Positions 50,489 to 58,200 of a stretch of DNA of 64,000 nt are shown here, piece by piece. Numbering within the stretch: position 1 is the stretch's first letter; every line of letters begins with the position of its first letter. The notes under the pieces were generated by a model. That model was not told the DNA's origin and did no database searches. It worked only from the letters and a program-made list of their open reading frames with translations. The DNA lies in the NCBI RefSeq assembly GCF_003994255.1, contig NZ_ML133851.1, positions 806,001 to 870,000 of the forward strand, in the 5' to 3' direction. The DNA comes from Brachybacterium paraconglomeratum (GTDB lineage Bacteria > Actinomycetota > Actinomycetes > Actinomycetales > Dermabacteraceae). The translations under genes and the position numbers were made by a program.

Positions 50489-53400
50489 CCTCGACCTTCA
50501 CTCTGATCAACGCCTCGGCCGGCTCCGGGAAGACCCACACCCTCACCCACCAGATCGCCGACCGGATCGCCCGCGGGCTCGACCCCTCGCAGCTCATCGC
50601 GACGACCTTCACCACCAAGGCCGCCGCCGAGCTGCGCGACCGTGTGCGCCGCACCCTGCTCGAGACCGGGCAGGTCGACGCCGCCCGCGCCGTGGACAGC
50701 GCCCTGATCAGCACCGTCAACTCCGTCTCCGGGGAGCTGCTGCGGGAGTTCGCGCTCGACGCCGGCATCTCGCCCGACGTGCAGGTGCTCGACGAGGACC
50801 GGCAGAAGGCCGCCTTCCGCGCCGCGATCGACGAGACCGCCGCGGAGGCCGGGGCCCGGGCCGCGGACCTCCTGGCCCGCACCGAGCACGACGGCGAGGA
50901 GGAGCCCGAGATCCCCTGGGGCGCCTCCCCCTCGTGGCGGGGCCATGTGCGGGACCTCGCCGGTCGGGCCCGGACGAACCTGCTCGATGCGGAGGCGCTG
51001 CGCCGCGCAGCGGAGGCGTCGTTCGAGGAGTACCGGGCGGCGGCGCTGCCGGAGGCCGCGGAGGCGGATCGGCGCGAGGCGTGGCGGTCCGAGCTCGCCG
51101 CCGCGGTGCGGGGGCTGTGGGCGCAGGTGCGCAGCTCCGAGGCCGGGGACGGGCCGTTCACGGAGAAGGGCGCGGGCACCGTGCGCAAGCGCCTCAAGAC
51201 CCTCGACGGCCTGCTGCGGGACGTGGCGCGGCTCGAGCGGGCGCCGTGGAGCGTGTGGGCCAAGGTCGCCAAGGTCGCGGAAGGCAAGGCCGGGGACCCC
51301 GATGCGAAGGGGTACGTGTACAGCAAGGACGTCGATCTCGCCCTGGTCGGGGTCGCGTCGACGATCGCCGAGGAGCTGCTGGCGAACCCGGCGCTGCAGG
51401 AGGACGTGCGCGCCCTGATCGCGCTGGTCATGGACACCGCCGCCGAGTCCCTCGAGGCGTACCAGCGCTTCAAGGACGAGCTGGGGCTGATCGACTTCAT
51501 CGACCAGGAGGTGCGCACCCTCGAGCTGGTGCGCAGCAGCGGACGGGCCCGCGAGGTGATCCGCGACCGCTTCCACCTCCTGGCCGTCGACGAGTTCCAG
51601 GACACCTCCCCCGTGCAGCTCGCCCTGTTCCTCGAGCTGTCCCAGCTGATCGACGACAAGATCTGGGTGGGCGACCCGAAGCAGGCGATCTACGGCTTCC
51701 GCGACGCGGACCCCTCCCTCATGCTCGGGATCATCGAGCGTATCGAGGCGGGCACCGCCGGGCTCGGGGACGCGGAGGTGCTGGACCTCAAGCATTCCTG
51801 GCGCTCGCAGGAGCCGGTGCTCGACCTCGTCACCGCGGTGTTCCCGCAGGTGTTCCCCGAGCTGCCGCGCGAGCGGGTGGTGACCACCGCGGCCCCGGAG
51901 GCGGTGGCGCGCCGGAGCGAGACGGGGCACCGTCCCGGGCGGCTCGAGGCCTGGGTGCCGGAGGTGCCGAAGAAGCTCACCTACCCGCAGCACGCGACCG
52001 CAATCGCCGACGGGGTGCTGGAGCTGCTGCGCGAACCGGGCACCTCCCCCGCCGACGTCGCCGTGCTGGTCCGCTCGAACCGTCGGGCCCAGGACGTCAT
52101 CGCCGCGCTCACCGAGCGGGGCATCCCCGCCTCCGGCGAGGGCCGGCCGATCCTCGCCACCCGCGAGGGACGCCTCGTCCGCGCCGCGCTCGCGGTCACC
52201 CTCGACCTCAGCGACACCCTCGCCCTCACCGAGCTGGTGGACCTGCTCCCGGACCACGCCGCGCACGGGACCTGGTTCGCGGACCTCGCCGCCCGGCCCG
52301 GCCGGGAGGCGCGGCGGGAGCTGTTCGACCAGTGGTGGCGTGACCCGGTGCTGGACGGGCTCCGCGACCTGCGCGAGCAGTGCATCTCCCTCTCCCCCGT
52401 CGAGATGATCACGGCGCTCGTCGACGCGCTCGACCTGCCCGAGCGGATCCGTGCCTGGCCCGCCCCCGACCAGCGCCTGCGCACCCTCGACGCGCTGCGC
52501 GCCGTGGCCGGTCAGTACGCGGACCGGGCCCGCGCGGACTCCGCCCCGGTCACGCTGACCGGGCTGCGGATCGCGGTGGACGCGGTCGACCGCGGCCCCG
52601 ACCTCACCGGCACCCCGGACACGGTGTGGGTGGGCACGATCCACGGCGCGAAGGGCCTGGAGTGGCCGCACGTCGTGGTCATGCTCGACCACGACCCGAG
52701 CGAGCGCTCGCAGACCTCGGGCGCCTTCGTGGTGCCGGCCGCTGAGCTAGATGTCGCCGCGCCGCTCGCGGGCCGGGTCCCGCGCTACTGGCCCGCGCTG
52801 CTGACCTCGCAGGCCGCGCTGCAGGAGGGGCTCTCCGCCTCCGCGCATGCGCTGCGGCGCACGGACCGGGAGCGGGAGGAGTCCGGGCGCCTGCAGTACG
52901 TCGCCCTCACCCGCGCCGCCGACGTCACCGTGCTGAGCGGCGACGGCTCGGCGCCGGTGCTGGACATGCTCGTGCCCGCGGCGCACGAGGATGCCTCGCC
53001 CCTGCTGTCCTGGAGCGTCGGCGGGGAGGGGATCGCGGTGCGGGGCGGCGGGGTGCTGCCCGCCGTGGTGCGGGCCCCCGCCGGGATTCTCGCCGAGGGC
53101 GCGGAGCGCTTCGATGCGCGGCGAAGTGCGCTCGCGGCGAGCGATCTCGTCGGCCCGCGACCGCGAGAGGCGCATGTCGCCGCTCGCTTCCAGGCTTCCG
53201 GGGTGGGGTCCGAGGGGGTCGCCGGCGCGGTCTCGGAGCCGAGACGGATCGGGCGGCGCCTCGTCACCGGCGGCGGCCCGCAGTGGGAGCGGGTGGGCGA
53301 GGCGATCCATGCCTATCTCGCGATGCCGCTCGCGCACCTCGAAGACGCGCAGCGCCGGGCGGCCGCGGCGCGGCTCGTCGAGCGGTGGGCGGTCGCCCGG

Positions 53401-53781
53401 GCCGTCGAGCCGTCGGTGCTGATCGAGGCGGGCGAGGCCTGGGCAGGGTTCCTCGCCGCGGAGCTGCCCGGCGCCGAGGAGCTCACCGAGCAGCCGATCA
53501 CCTGGTGGAACGAGGACGACCAGGTGATGGAGGGCTGGATCGACACGCTGCTGCGCCTGCCGGACGGGCAGGTGGTGCTGGTGGACCACAAGAGCTACCC
53601 CGGGGACCACCCGGTGGAGCACGTGCGGGAGAAGTACCTGGGGCAGATGGCGACGTACTCGCAGGCCCTCGCGGCGGCCGGGCTCGCGCCCTCGCGGGTG
53701 CTGATCCATCTGCCGCTGCGCGGGGAGGTGGTCGAGGTGGAGCTCGGAGCAGCCGAAGGGGCGCCGGTCGATGCCCACTGA
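50485..53781 (+). CDS. AddA-like UvrD-type helicase with C-terminal nuclease domain
   Basis: A 1098-aa DNA helicase-nuclease for double-strand-break end processing. SF1 motifs in order: I NASAGSGKTHTLTHQI, Ia ATTFTTKAAAELR, II LAVDEFQDTSPVQL, III WVGDPKQAIYGFRDAD, IV LKHSWRS, V TIHGAKGLEWPHVVV and VI LQYVALTRAADVTVL. The C-terminal RecB-type nuclease has GWIDTLLR, VLVDHKSYPG and GQMATYSQ. ATG 50485 overlaps the addB-like stop by 4 bp. Chi recognition needs an AddB/RecC-like partner, so the interrupted upstream gene matters. Confidence 0.92.
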   Translation: MTSTFTLINASAGSGKTHTLTHQIADRIARGLDPSQLIATTFTTKAAAELRDRVRRTLLETGQVDAARAVDSALISTVNSVSGELLREFALDAGISPDVQVLDEDRQKAAFRAAIDETAAEAGARAADLLARTEHDGEEEPEIPWGASPSWRGHVRDLAGRARTNLLDAEALRRAAEASFEEYRAAALPEAAEADRREAWRSELAAAVRGLWAQVRSSEAGDGPFTEKGAGTVRKRLKTLDGLLRDVARLERAPWSVWAKVAKVAEGKAGDPDAKGYVYSKDVDLALVGVASTIAEELLANPALQEDVRALIALVMDTAAESLEAYQRFKDELGLIDFIDQEVRTLELVRSSGRAREVIRDRFHLLAVDEFQDTSPVQLALFLELSQLIDDKIWVGDPKQAIYGFRDADPSLMLGIIERIEAGTAGLGDAEVLDLKHSWRSQEPVLDLVTAVFPQVFPELPRERVVTTAAPEAVARRSETGHRPGRLEAWVPEVPKKLTYPQHATAIADGVLELLREPGTSPADVAVLVRSNRRAQDVIAALTERGIPASGEGRPILATREGRLVRAALAVTLDLSDTLALTELVDLLPDHAAHGTWFADLAARPGREARRELFDQWWRDPVLDGLRDLREQCISLSPVEMITALVDALDLPERIRAWPAPDQRLRTLDALRAVAGQYADRARADSAPVTLTGLRIAVDAVDRGPDLTGTPDTVWVGTIHGAKGLEWPHVVVMLDHDPSERSQTSGAFVVPAAELDVAAPLAGRVPRYWPALLTSQAALQEGLSASAHALRRTDREREESGRLQYVALTRAADVTVLSGDGSAPVLDMLVPAAHEDASPLLSWSVGGEGIAVRGGGVLPAVVRAPAGILAEGAERFDARRSALAASDLVGPRPREAHVAARFQASGVGSEGVAGAVSEPRRIGRRLVTGGGPQWERVGEAIHAYLAMPLAHLEDAQRRAAAARLVERWAVARAVEPSVLIEAGEAWAGFLAAELPGAEELTEQPITWWNEDDQVMEGWIDTLLRLPDGQVVLVDHKSYPGDHPVEHVREKYLGQMATYSQALAAAGLAPSRVLIHLPLRGEVVEVELGAAEGAPVDAH

Positions 53782-54424
53782 GCTGAGCGCCGAGCGGGCG
53801 GTCGACGCGGCGCGGACCCTGCTGGACGAGGCGCTGCGCAGCGGGAGCCGACGGATGCTGGGCATCGCCGGGGCGCCCGGGGCGGGGAAGTCCACCCTCG
53901 CCGAGCGGCTCGCCGAGCAGCTCGGCACGCAGGCGGTGCTGGTGCCGATGGACGGCTTCCACCTCGCCGACGTCGCCCTCGCGCGCCTGGGGCGGCTCGC
54001 GCGGAAGGGCGCGCCGGACACCTTCGACGCCGGCGGCTACGTGGCGCTGCTGCAGCGCCTGCGCACCGCCCGGCCGCAGGATGCGCCGGTGTGGGCGCCG
54101 ATGTTCGAGCGGGAGCTCGAGCAGCCGCTCGCCGGGGCGATCGAGGTGCGGGCCGAGGTGCCGCTGGTGATCACCGAGGGGAATTACCTGCTGCTCGAGG
54201 ACGGGCCGTTCGCGCAGGTCCGGACGATGCTGGATGCCTGCTGGTTCGTCGAGGTGCCGGAGGAGCTGCGGCGCGAGCGGCTGATCGCCCGGCACGAGCG
54301 CTTCGGGAAGCCGCCGCGGGCGGCACGTGACTGGGCGCTCGGGCCGGACGAGGACAACGCCCGCCTGGTCGCGGCGACCCGCGACCGGGCGGACGTCGTG
54401 GTGGGGGTCAGCTCCGCTCGATGA
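53771..54424 (+). CDS. P-loop nucleoside/small-molecule kinase
   Basis: A 217-aa kinase of the uridine-kinase/pantothenate-kinase-like group. Walker A is GIAGAPGAGKSTLAERLAEQ, followed by VLVPMDGFHLAD, a lid-like RKGAPDTFDAGG and FEVE-like VPLVITEGNYLLL. The pattern MDGFH is typical of the group that phosphorylates ribonucleosides or hydroxylated metabolites. It overlaps the AddA-like stop by 11 bp and converges with the FBP gene by 17 bp. Substrate unknown. Confidence 0.82.
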   Translation: MPTELSAERAVDAARTLLDEALRSGSRRMLGIAGAPGAGKSTLAERLAEQLGTQAVLVPMDGFHLADVALARLGRLARKGAPDTFDAGGYVALLQRLRTARPQDAPVWAPMFERELEQPLAGAIEVRAEVPLVITEGNYLLLEDGPFAQVRTMLDACWFVEVPEELRRERLIARHERFGKPPRAARDWALGPDEDNARLVAATRDRADVVVGVSSAR

Positions 54425-54908
54425 CCGTGCGCACGAAGGCGGTCGAGCGCTCCTGGAGTCCGGCGATCCTCTGCTCGCGGTGATACGCCAGCAGCGCCGG
54501 ATCCTCGGAGCGGACCTCGAAGGAGCTCGGCTCGCGACGCACGTTGCGCGAGCAGCGGAAGTCCGCGCAGATCGCGGTGCCGACGGTGTTGCCGCGTCGG
54601 CCGGACGCGCCGGCGAGCGGCGCGACGAAGCTCGCCGCGTGCACGCCGTCGACGATGTCCTCGCACCACGCGCACAGCATCTTCTTCGCCGGCGGGTTCT
54701 CCGGGCCGCGCAGCAGCAGCACCGCCACCTCCCCGTCGAGCTCGAGGGCGACGTAGTGATGGCGCGGCTTCTTCGCGTCCTGCCATCCGAGGTAGTCGAG
54801 GCGGGAGAAGTCGACCTGGTCGAGGTCGGGGATCATCGCGCGCTTCGCTTCGCCCTTGGAGGCGTTGACGAAGGCGTCGCGGAGCTGGGATTCGGTGAGG
54901 GTGTTCAT
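54408..54908 (-). CDS. FBP domain (FusB-like C-terminal zinc finger) protein
   Basis: A 166-aa protein with the FBP_C domain found in the EF-G-binding FusB/FusC proteins. Zinc ligands are in KKMLCAWCEDIVDG and GTAICADFRCSRN, with a VVLLRGP-like AVLLLRGPENPP strand between them and the N-terminal helices. Unlike FusB, the helical N-terminal half is short. It may bind the ribosome or EF-G, by family analogy only. GAGGACAC lies before the ATG. Its own promoter was not clear. Confidence 0.8.
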   Translation of the reverse strand: MNTLTESQLRDAFVNASKGEAKRAMIPDLDQVDFSRLDYLGWQDAKKPRHHYVALELDGEVAVLLLRGPENPPAKKMLCAWCEDIVDGVHAASFVAPLAGASGRRGNTVGTAICADFRCSRNVRREPSSFEVRSEDPALLAYHREQRIAGLQERSTAFVRTVIERS

Positions 54909-55064
54909 TGGGTGTCCTCGCGGAGGGCACGCTCGCGCTGCGGGGGGTGTGCTGGGGTCGGGGGTGGTCGTCGCGGCGCGCTCGAGGGCGCGCGGGCTCA
55001 GACCGAGCAGGCCGCTCGGGCCGCCTCGCTCCCTGCATGCGTGGCGGGCATGCCGACTCCTCTC

Positions 55065-55090
55065 CGTACGTGGACGGAGGCCACGGTACG
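55065..55090. other. Hairpin in the FBP-DUF2945 intergenic region
   Basis: CGTAC-GTGG (55065-55073) and CCAC-GTACG (55081-55090, with one extra G) can pair around a 7-nt loop, ACGGAGG. The 234-bp stretch 54909-55142 otherwise holds no credible gene. The hairpin could be a terminator, an RNA element or a chance palindrome (CGTACG). Confidence 0.35.
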
Positions 55091-55142
55091 CTCACCGCCG
55101 TCCGGACGCGAGGTGATATCCCTCAGGTCACCCGGCGACCCT

Positions 55143-55266
55143 CAGGCGATGATGCGGTCGAGCTCGGCGCGCTCCTCGTCGGACAGCTCGAGGGTGAGCG
55201 CTTCGGCGGAGTCGGTGATCGAGAGTTCGCCCGGGGAGCGAGTGATGCCGCCCTTCGTGGCGGTCA
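55143..55266 (-). other. Unassigned coding-like segment, no start codon
   Basis: Downstream of the DUF2945 stop the minus strand stays open for about 40 codons and ends at a TGA at 55143-55145, reading ELTATKGGITRSPGE..., then LSDEERAELDRIIA. Codon third positions are GC-rich as in real genes, but no ATG, GTG or TTG opens it in this frame. It may be a gene remnant or the C-terminus of a frameshifted neighbour. Confidence 0.4.
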
Positions 55267-55479
55267 GCTCTCGACCTTCCTCAGCGCCGAGCCCTTGTGC
55301 GCGGCGACATGGTCGGTGCGGTCGCTCTCGATCTCGTACTGCGGCTCGTCCTGGCTCGCGCGGCGTCGATGCCCCTTGTAGTCGAAATCTGCGGTGTGGA
55401 CCTTCGTGATCGTGCCGCTCACACGGCCGGCCTCGGAGTTCCAGCTGACGTGGTCGCCGACGGCGAACTCGGTGCTCAT
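55264..55479 (-). CDS. DUF2945 (TUDOR-like) small protein
   Basis: 71 aa matching DUF2945: EFAVGDHVSWNSEAGRVSG, a TITKVHTADFDYKGHRRRAS strand, EPQYEIESDRTDHVAAHKG and the KGSALRKV end. The fold is a small SH3/Tudor-like barrel ('hypervirulence-associated protein' family in some databases); the function is unknown. ATG overlaps the DUF488 stop by 4 bp. The downstream segment (55143-55266) is described separately. Confidence 0.8.
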   Translation of the reverse strand: MSTEFAVGDHVSWNSEAGRVSGTITKVHTADFDYKGHRRRASQDEPQYEIESDRTDHVAAHKGSALRKVES

Positions 55480-56033
55480 GCTTCCTCCTGTGCTTCCGGT
55501 GGATAGATCACGGTGCCGTCCTCGCGGACGACGGGACGGGCGCCCCAGGCCCCCAGCTCGTGCTCGACGAGGGCGGCGCCGGCGCGCAGGTGCACGACCT
55601 CCCAGCCGCGTGCGACGAGGGTGTTCGAGATCAGCAGCCGGTGGCAGCGCCAGGGCATCGGCTCACCGCACATCACTGCCACGTGATGCTCCGCGGCGAG
55701 CGCGGTGAGCTGCGCGATCCCGGCCTCGTACTCCTCGCCGAGGGTGTGGTCGGCGTAGTTGCGGAAGCTCGTGTTCTGCCAGCCCGCATTCAGCTCCGGG
55801 TCCACGTCCCGCTGTTTCGGACGGCGCCCGGTGAGCTCGGCCAGGCGCCGGTAGCCGATGCCCGCCTCACCCAGCCAGCGGGTCATCTCCTCGGCGTCGA
55901 ACTGTGGGCTGCGGCGGGAGCCGGGGAGGCGGCGCACGTCGACCAGCTCGTCGATCCCGGCGCCGCCGAGGGTCTCGAGCACGACCTCCTCGGGGCAGGT
56001 CCAATGCCCGATCGTCCAGATCGTGCCGGCCAT
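55476..56033 (-). CDS. DUF488 domain protein
   Basis: 185 aa of the DUF488 family. Signature segments are IWTIGHWTCPEEVVLETL, ELVDVRRLPGSRRSPQF, YRRLAELTGRR, VAVMCGEPMPWRCHRLLIS and the C-terminal ARGWEVVHL. These features recall a small enzymatic fold with a conserved Cys (MCGE) and His, but no activity is established. Start MAGTIWTIG was chosen because the longer upstream frame is Arg/Ala-rich shadow. It heads a two-gene set with DUF2945. Confidence 0.83.
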   Translation of the reverse strand: MAGTIWTIGHWTCPEEVVLETLGGAGIDELVDVRRLPGSRRSPQFDAEEMTRWLGEAGIGYRRLAELTGRRPKQRDVDPELNAGWQNTSFRNYADHTLGEEYEAGIAQLTALAAEHHVAVMCGEPMPWRCHRLLISNTLVARGWEVVHLRAGAALVEHELGAWGARPVVREDGTVIYPPEAQEEA

Positions 56034-56131
56034 CGCGCCTCCTTTCGTCTGCCCTCCATCATGCCTCGGCGCGGATCCCCAGCGGGCGGATCGTGAGCCC
56101 TCCCCTGCCCCAGCCGCCGCCGGTGATCGGC

Positions 56132-56701
56132 TCAGCCCCGCCCGGGCCGCGGCAGCAGCGCGACGGAGAAGAACACGGCCGCCTGCGCGTCGCGGGCGCG
56201 GTAGCGGTAGGGGCCCGGGGAGGCGATCCGGGCGGACCCGCCCGCCTCGATCACCTGCAGCCCGTCGGCGTCGTCGATCTCGAGGGCGCCCTCGATGACG
56301 TGGTGCATGATCCCGGGCAGGGCGATGCCGGAGCCGCCCTCGTAGCAGTCCTCCCCCACCAGCTTCCACTTCCAGGTCTCGACCGACAGCGCGTCGGTGT
56401 CCACGGCGCCCAGCAGCACCGCCCAGCTGCCCGAGTCGGTGGACCAGATCTCCACGCCGTCGGGAGCATCGTCGGCGCCGACGCCCATCAGCGCGGCGAA
56501 GGTGGTGCCGAGCCCGGCGGCGATGCGGTCGAGGATCGCGACGGAGGGATTCGCCTGGCCGAGCTCGATCTGGGTGAGCATGCGGCGGGAGACCTCGCTG
56601 GCCTCCGCGAGCGCGCCGACGGAGAGGTCCAGCTCCTGGCGGGCGGCGCGGATCCGCTCGCCGAGCCGCTCGACCACGGCCGGGCGCATCCCACCGCTCA
56701 T
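56132..56701 (-). CDS. XRE-family regulator with cupin domain
   Basis: A 189-aa regulator. The N-terminal helix-turn-helix is LGERIRAARQELDLSVGALA, EVSRRMLTQIELGQANPS, VAILDRIAAGLG; a cupin beta-barrel (about residues 75-185) follows with GIALPGIMHHVIEGALEI and a PGPYRYRA end. The cupin probably binds a small ligand. Start MSGGMRP has CAGGAGG upstream. It is divergent from the MFS gene and shares with it a promoter region with three TTGCGCA copies. Confidence 0.85.
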   Translation of the reverse strand: MSGGMRPAVVERLGERIRAARQELDLSVGALAEASEVSRRMLTQIELGQANPSVAILDRIAAGLGTTFAALMGVGADDAPDGVEIWSTDSGSWAVLLGAVDTDALSVETWKWKLVGEDCYEGGSGIALPGIMHHVIEGALEIDDADGLQVIEAGGSARIASPGPYRYRARDAQAAVFFSVALLPRPGRG

Positions 56702-56765
56702 CGGGGCCTCCTGGTCGCTCGGGCGTTCCGTGCCCGGAAGCCTATCGCCGACCGGGGTGACGGGA

Positions 56766-56806
56766 ACTATATTGCGCACCCTCGGCATTGCGCACTATGT
56801 TGCGCA
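56766..56806. promoter_or_regulatory. Divergent promoter with three TTGCGCA repeats
   Basis: TTGCGCA occurs at 56772, 56788 and 56800. The outer two are part of a direct repeat ACTAT[A/G]TTGCGCA. The minus-strand -10 TATAGT (reverse complement of 56766-56771) and the plus-strand -10 TATGTT (56796-56801) abut or overlap these copies. The XRE-cupin protein is the likely binder and would control itself and the MFS gene; inferred. Confidence 0.65.
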
Positions 56807-56863
56807 GGAGCGGCCGGTGCGCCCAGCCGCCCCCTCTCCCCTGCGCCCCGAAGGAGGTTCCCC

Positions 56864-58138
56864 ATGACCGCGCCCGCCCCCGCGCCCGCGACCCCCGCGA
56901 CCGCCCGGCCCGAGGCCCGTCTGCTGCGCTGGTTCGGCTCGTACGGGACCTTCGCGGTGCCGCAGGCCGCCGCGCCCATCGCCTTCTCCCTGATCGCCCT
57001 GCCGCTGACCGGCAGCGCCTCCGCCGGTGCCGCGATGATGCTCGCGATGACGATCGCGCAGGTCCTCGGCGCGGTCCCGCTCTCCCGGCTCGGCCGACGC
57101 TTCGCCCCGGTCCCCTTCGTCCGCGCGCTCATCGGCCTGCGCACGCTCGCGCTGATCGCGATCGCGGTGCTCGCCGGGATCGGCGCCCCCTTCGCCCTGG
57201 TCGTCGCGGGTGCGGCGCTCGCGGGACTCGTCAACGGCGCGGCCTACGGCACGCTGCGCTCGGTGCTCAACCACCTCGTGCCCGCCAGCCGCCTGCCCCG
57301 CGCCCTCGGCATCGCGGCCACGCTGAACGAGGTCACCTTCGTGGCCTCGCCGGTGATCGCCGCGGCCCTCGGCGGGATCTCCCCGCAGCTCGCCGCCTGG
57401 GCGATGGTGCTGCTGGGCGCGGCGCCGCTGCTCCTGCTGCCGTCGATCCCCTCGGCCACTGCACCGGGCCCCGAGCAGCGCGGCAGCGCGCTGCGCCTGA
57501 GCCCGATGATCGTGCTGTGGCTGGTGTGCGGCGGGGCGAGCGCCGCCTCGATCGCCGCGATCGAGATCGGTGCGGTCTCCCTCGCGGTCTCCTTCGGCAT
57601 GCCGGCCGCCTGGGGTGCACTGTTCCCCGTCGCGATCTGCGTGACCTCGGTCGCCGGCGGCGTGTGGGTGAGCATCCACAACCGCGAGCCGCGCCGCCGC
57701 ACCGTGCTGGTGTGGCTGGGCGTGACCGCGCTCGGCGTCGCGATCGTCGGCTTCGGCCACTCGGTCGCCGCGACCATCATCGGCGCGCTGCTGGTCGGCG
57801 CGGTGCTCGCACCGCTGGCGACCTACTACTCCCTGGTGCTGGACCGCCTCGTCGCCCCCGAGCACCGCGCCGAGGTGTTCGCCCTGCTCCGCACCGCGAA
57901 CGCGCTCGGGATCATCACCTCCTCGGCGCTGATCTCGCTGGTCTCCCTGCAGGCGACCTTCACCGTGGTGATCGCGGTGATGGCCGTGGTGCTGGCGGTG
58001 ACCGGGGCGGTGTTCACCTCCGGCTGGGTGAAGGCCCGCCGCCGGCGCCTGGCCCGCGAGGCCGCCGAGGCGCGGGCGCACGGCGAGGCCGCGGACACGA
58101 TGGATCAACAGAAGGGGGCCTCCAGCGGCACGCGCTGA
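56864..58138 (+). CDS. MFS transporter (exporter-type)
   Basis: A 424-aa major facilitator with 12 predicted helices. The first half has PLSRLGRRFAPVPFVRALIG and the second half VWVSIHNREPRRRTVLVWLG, the typical intracellular-loop patterns. AARPEARLLRWFGSYGTF-like residues open the protein. Length and topology are typical of a drug or metabolite exporter; substrate unknown. ATG has AAGGAGG. Its last residues and stop are encoded inside a 75-bp palindromic repeat (58106-58180). Confidence 0.88.
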   Translation: MTAPAPAPATPATARPEARLLRWFGSYGTFAVPQAAAPIAFSLIALPLTGSASAGAAMMLAMTIAQVLGAVPLSRLGRRFAPVPFVRALIGLRTLALIAIAVLAGIGAPFALVVAGAALAGLVNGAAYGTLRSVLNHLVPASRLPRALGIAATLNEVTFVASPVIAAALGGISPQLAAWAMVLLGAAPLLLLPSIPSATAPGPEQRGSALRLSPMIVLWLVCGGASAASIAAIEIGAVSLAVSFGMPAAWGALFPVAICVTSVAGGVWVSIHNREPRRRTVLVWLGVTALGVAIVGFGHSVAATIIGALLVGAVLAPLATYYSLVLDRLVAPEHRAEVFALLRTANALGIITSSALISLVSLQATFTVVIAVMAVVLAVTGAVFTSGWVKARRRRLAREAAEARAHGEAADTMDQQKGASSGTR

Positions 58139-58180
58139 GGCTCAGCGCCGCGCCGTGCCGCTGGAGTCCCGATCCTGCAG
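58106..58180. repeat. 75-bp palindromic repeat, copy A
   Basis: Two inverted 35-40-bp units, each carrying CGGCACG and CTGAG next to the centre, meet at about 58140. The right unit (58141-58180) matches the right unit of copy B (63380-63419) at 32 of 40 positions. It includes the stop and last codons of the MFS gene and could act as a bidirectional terminator before the convergent NagZ gene. Confidence 0.7.
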
Positions 58181-58200
58181 AAGGAGGGCCGAGGGCCGGC

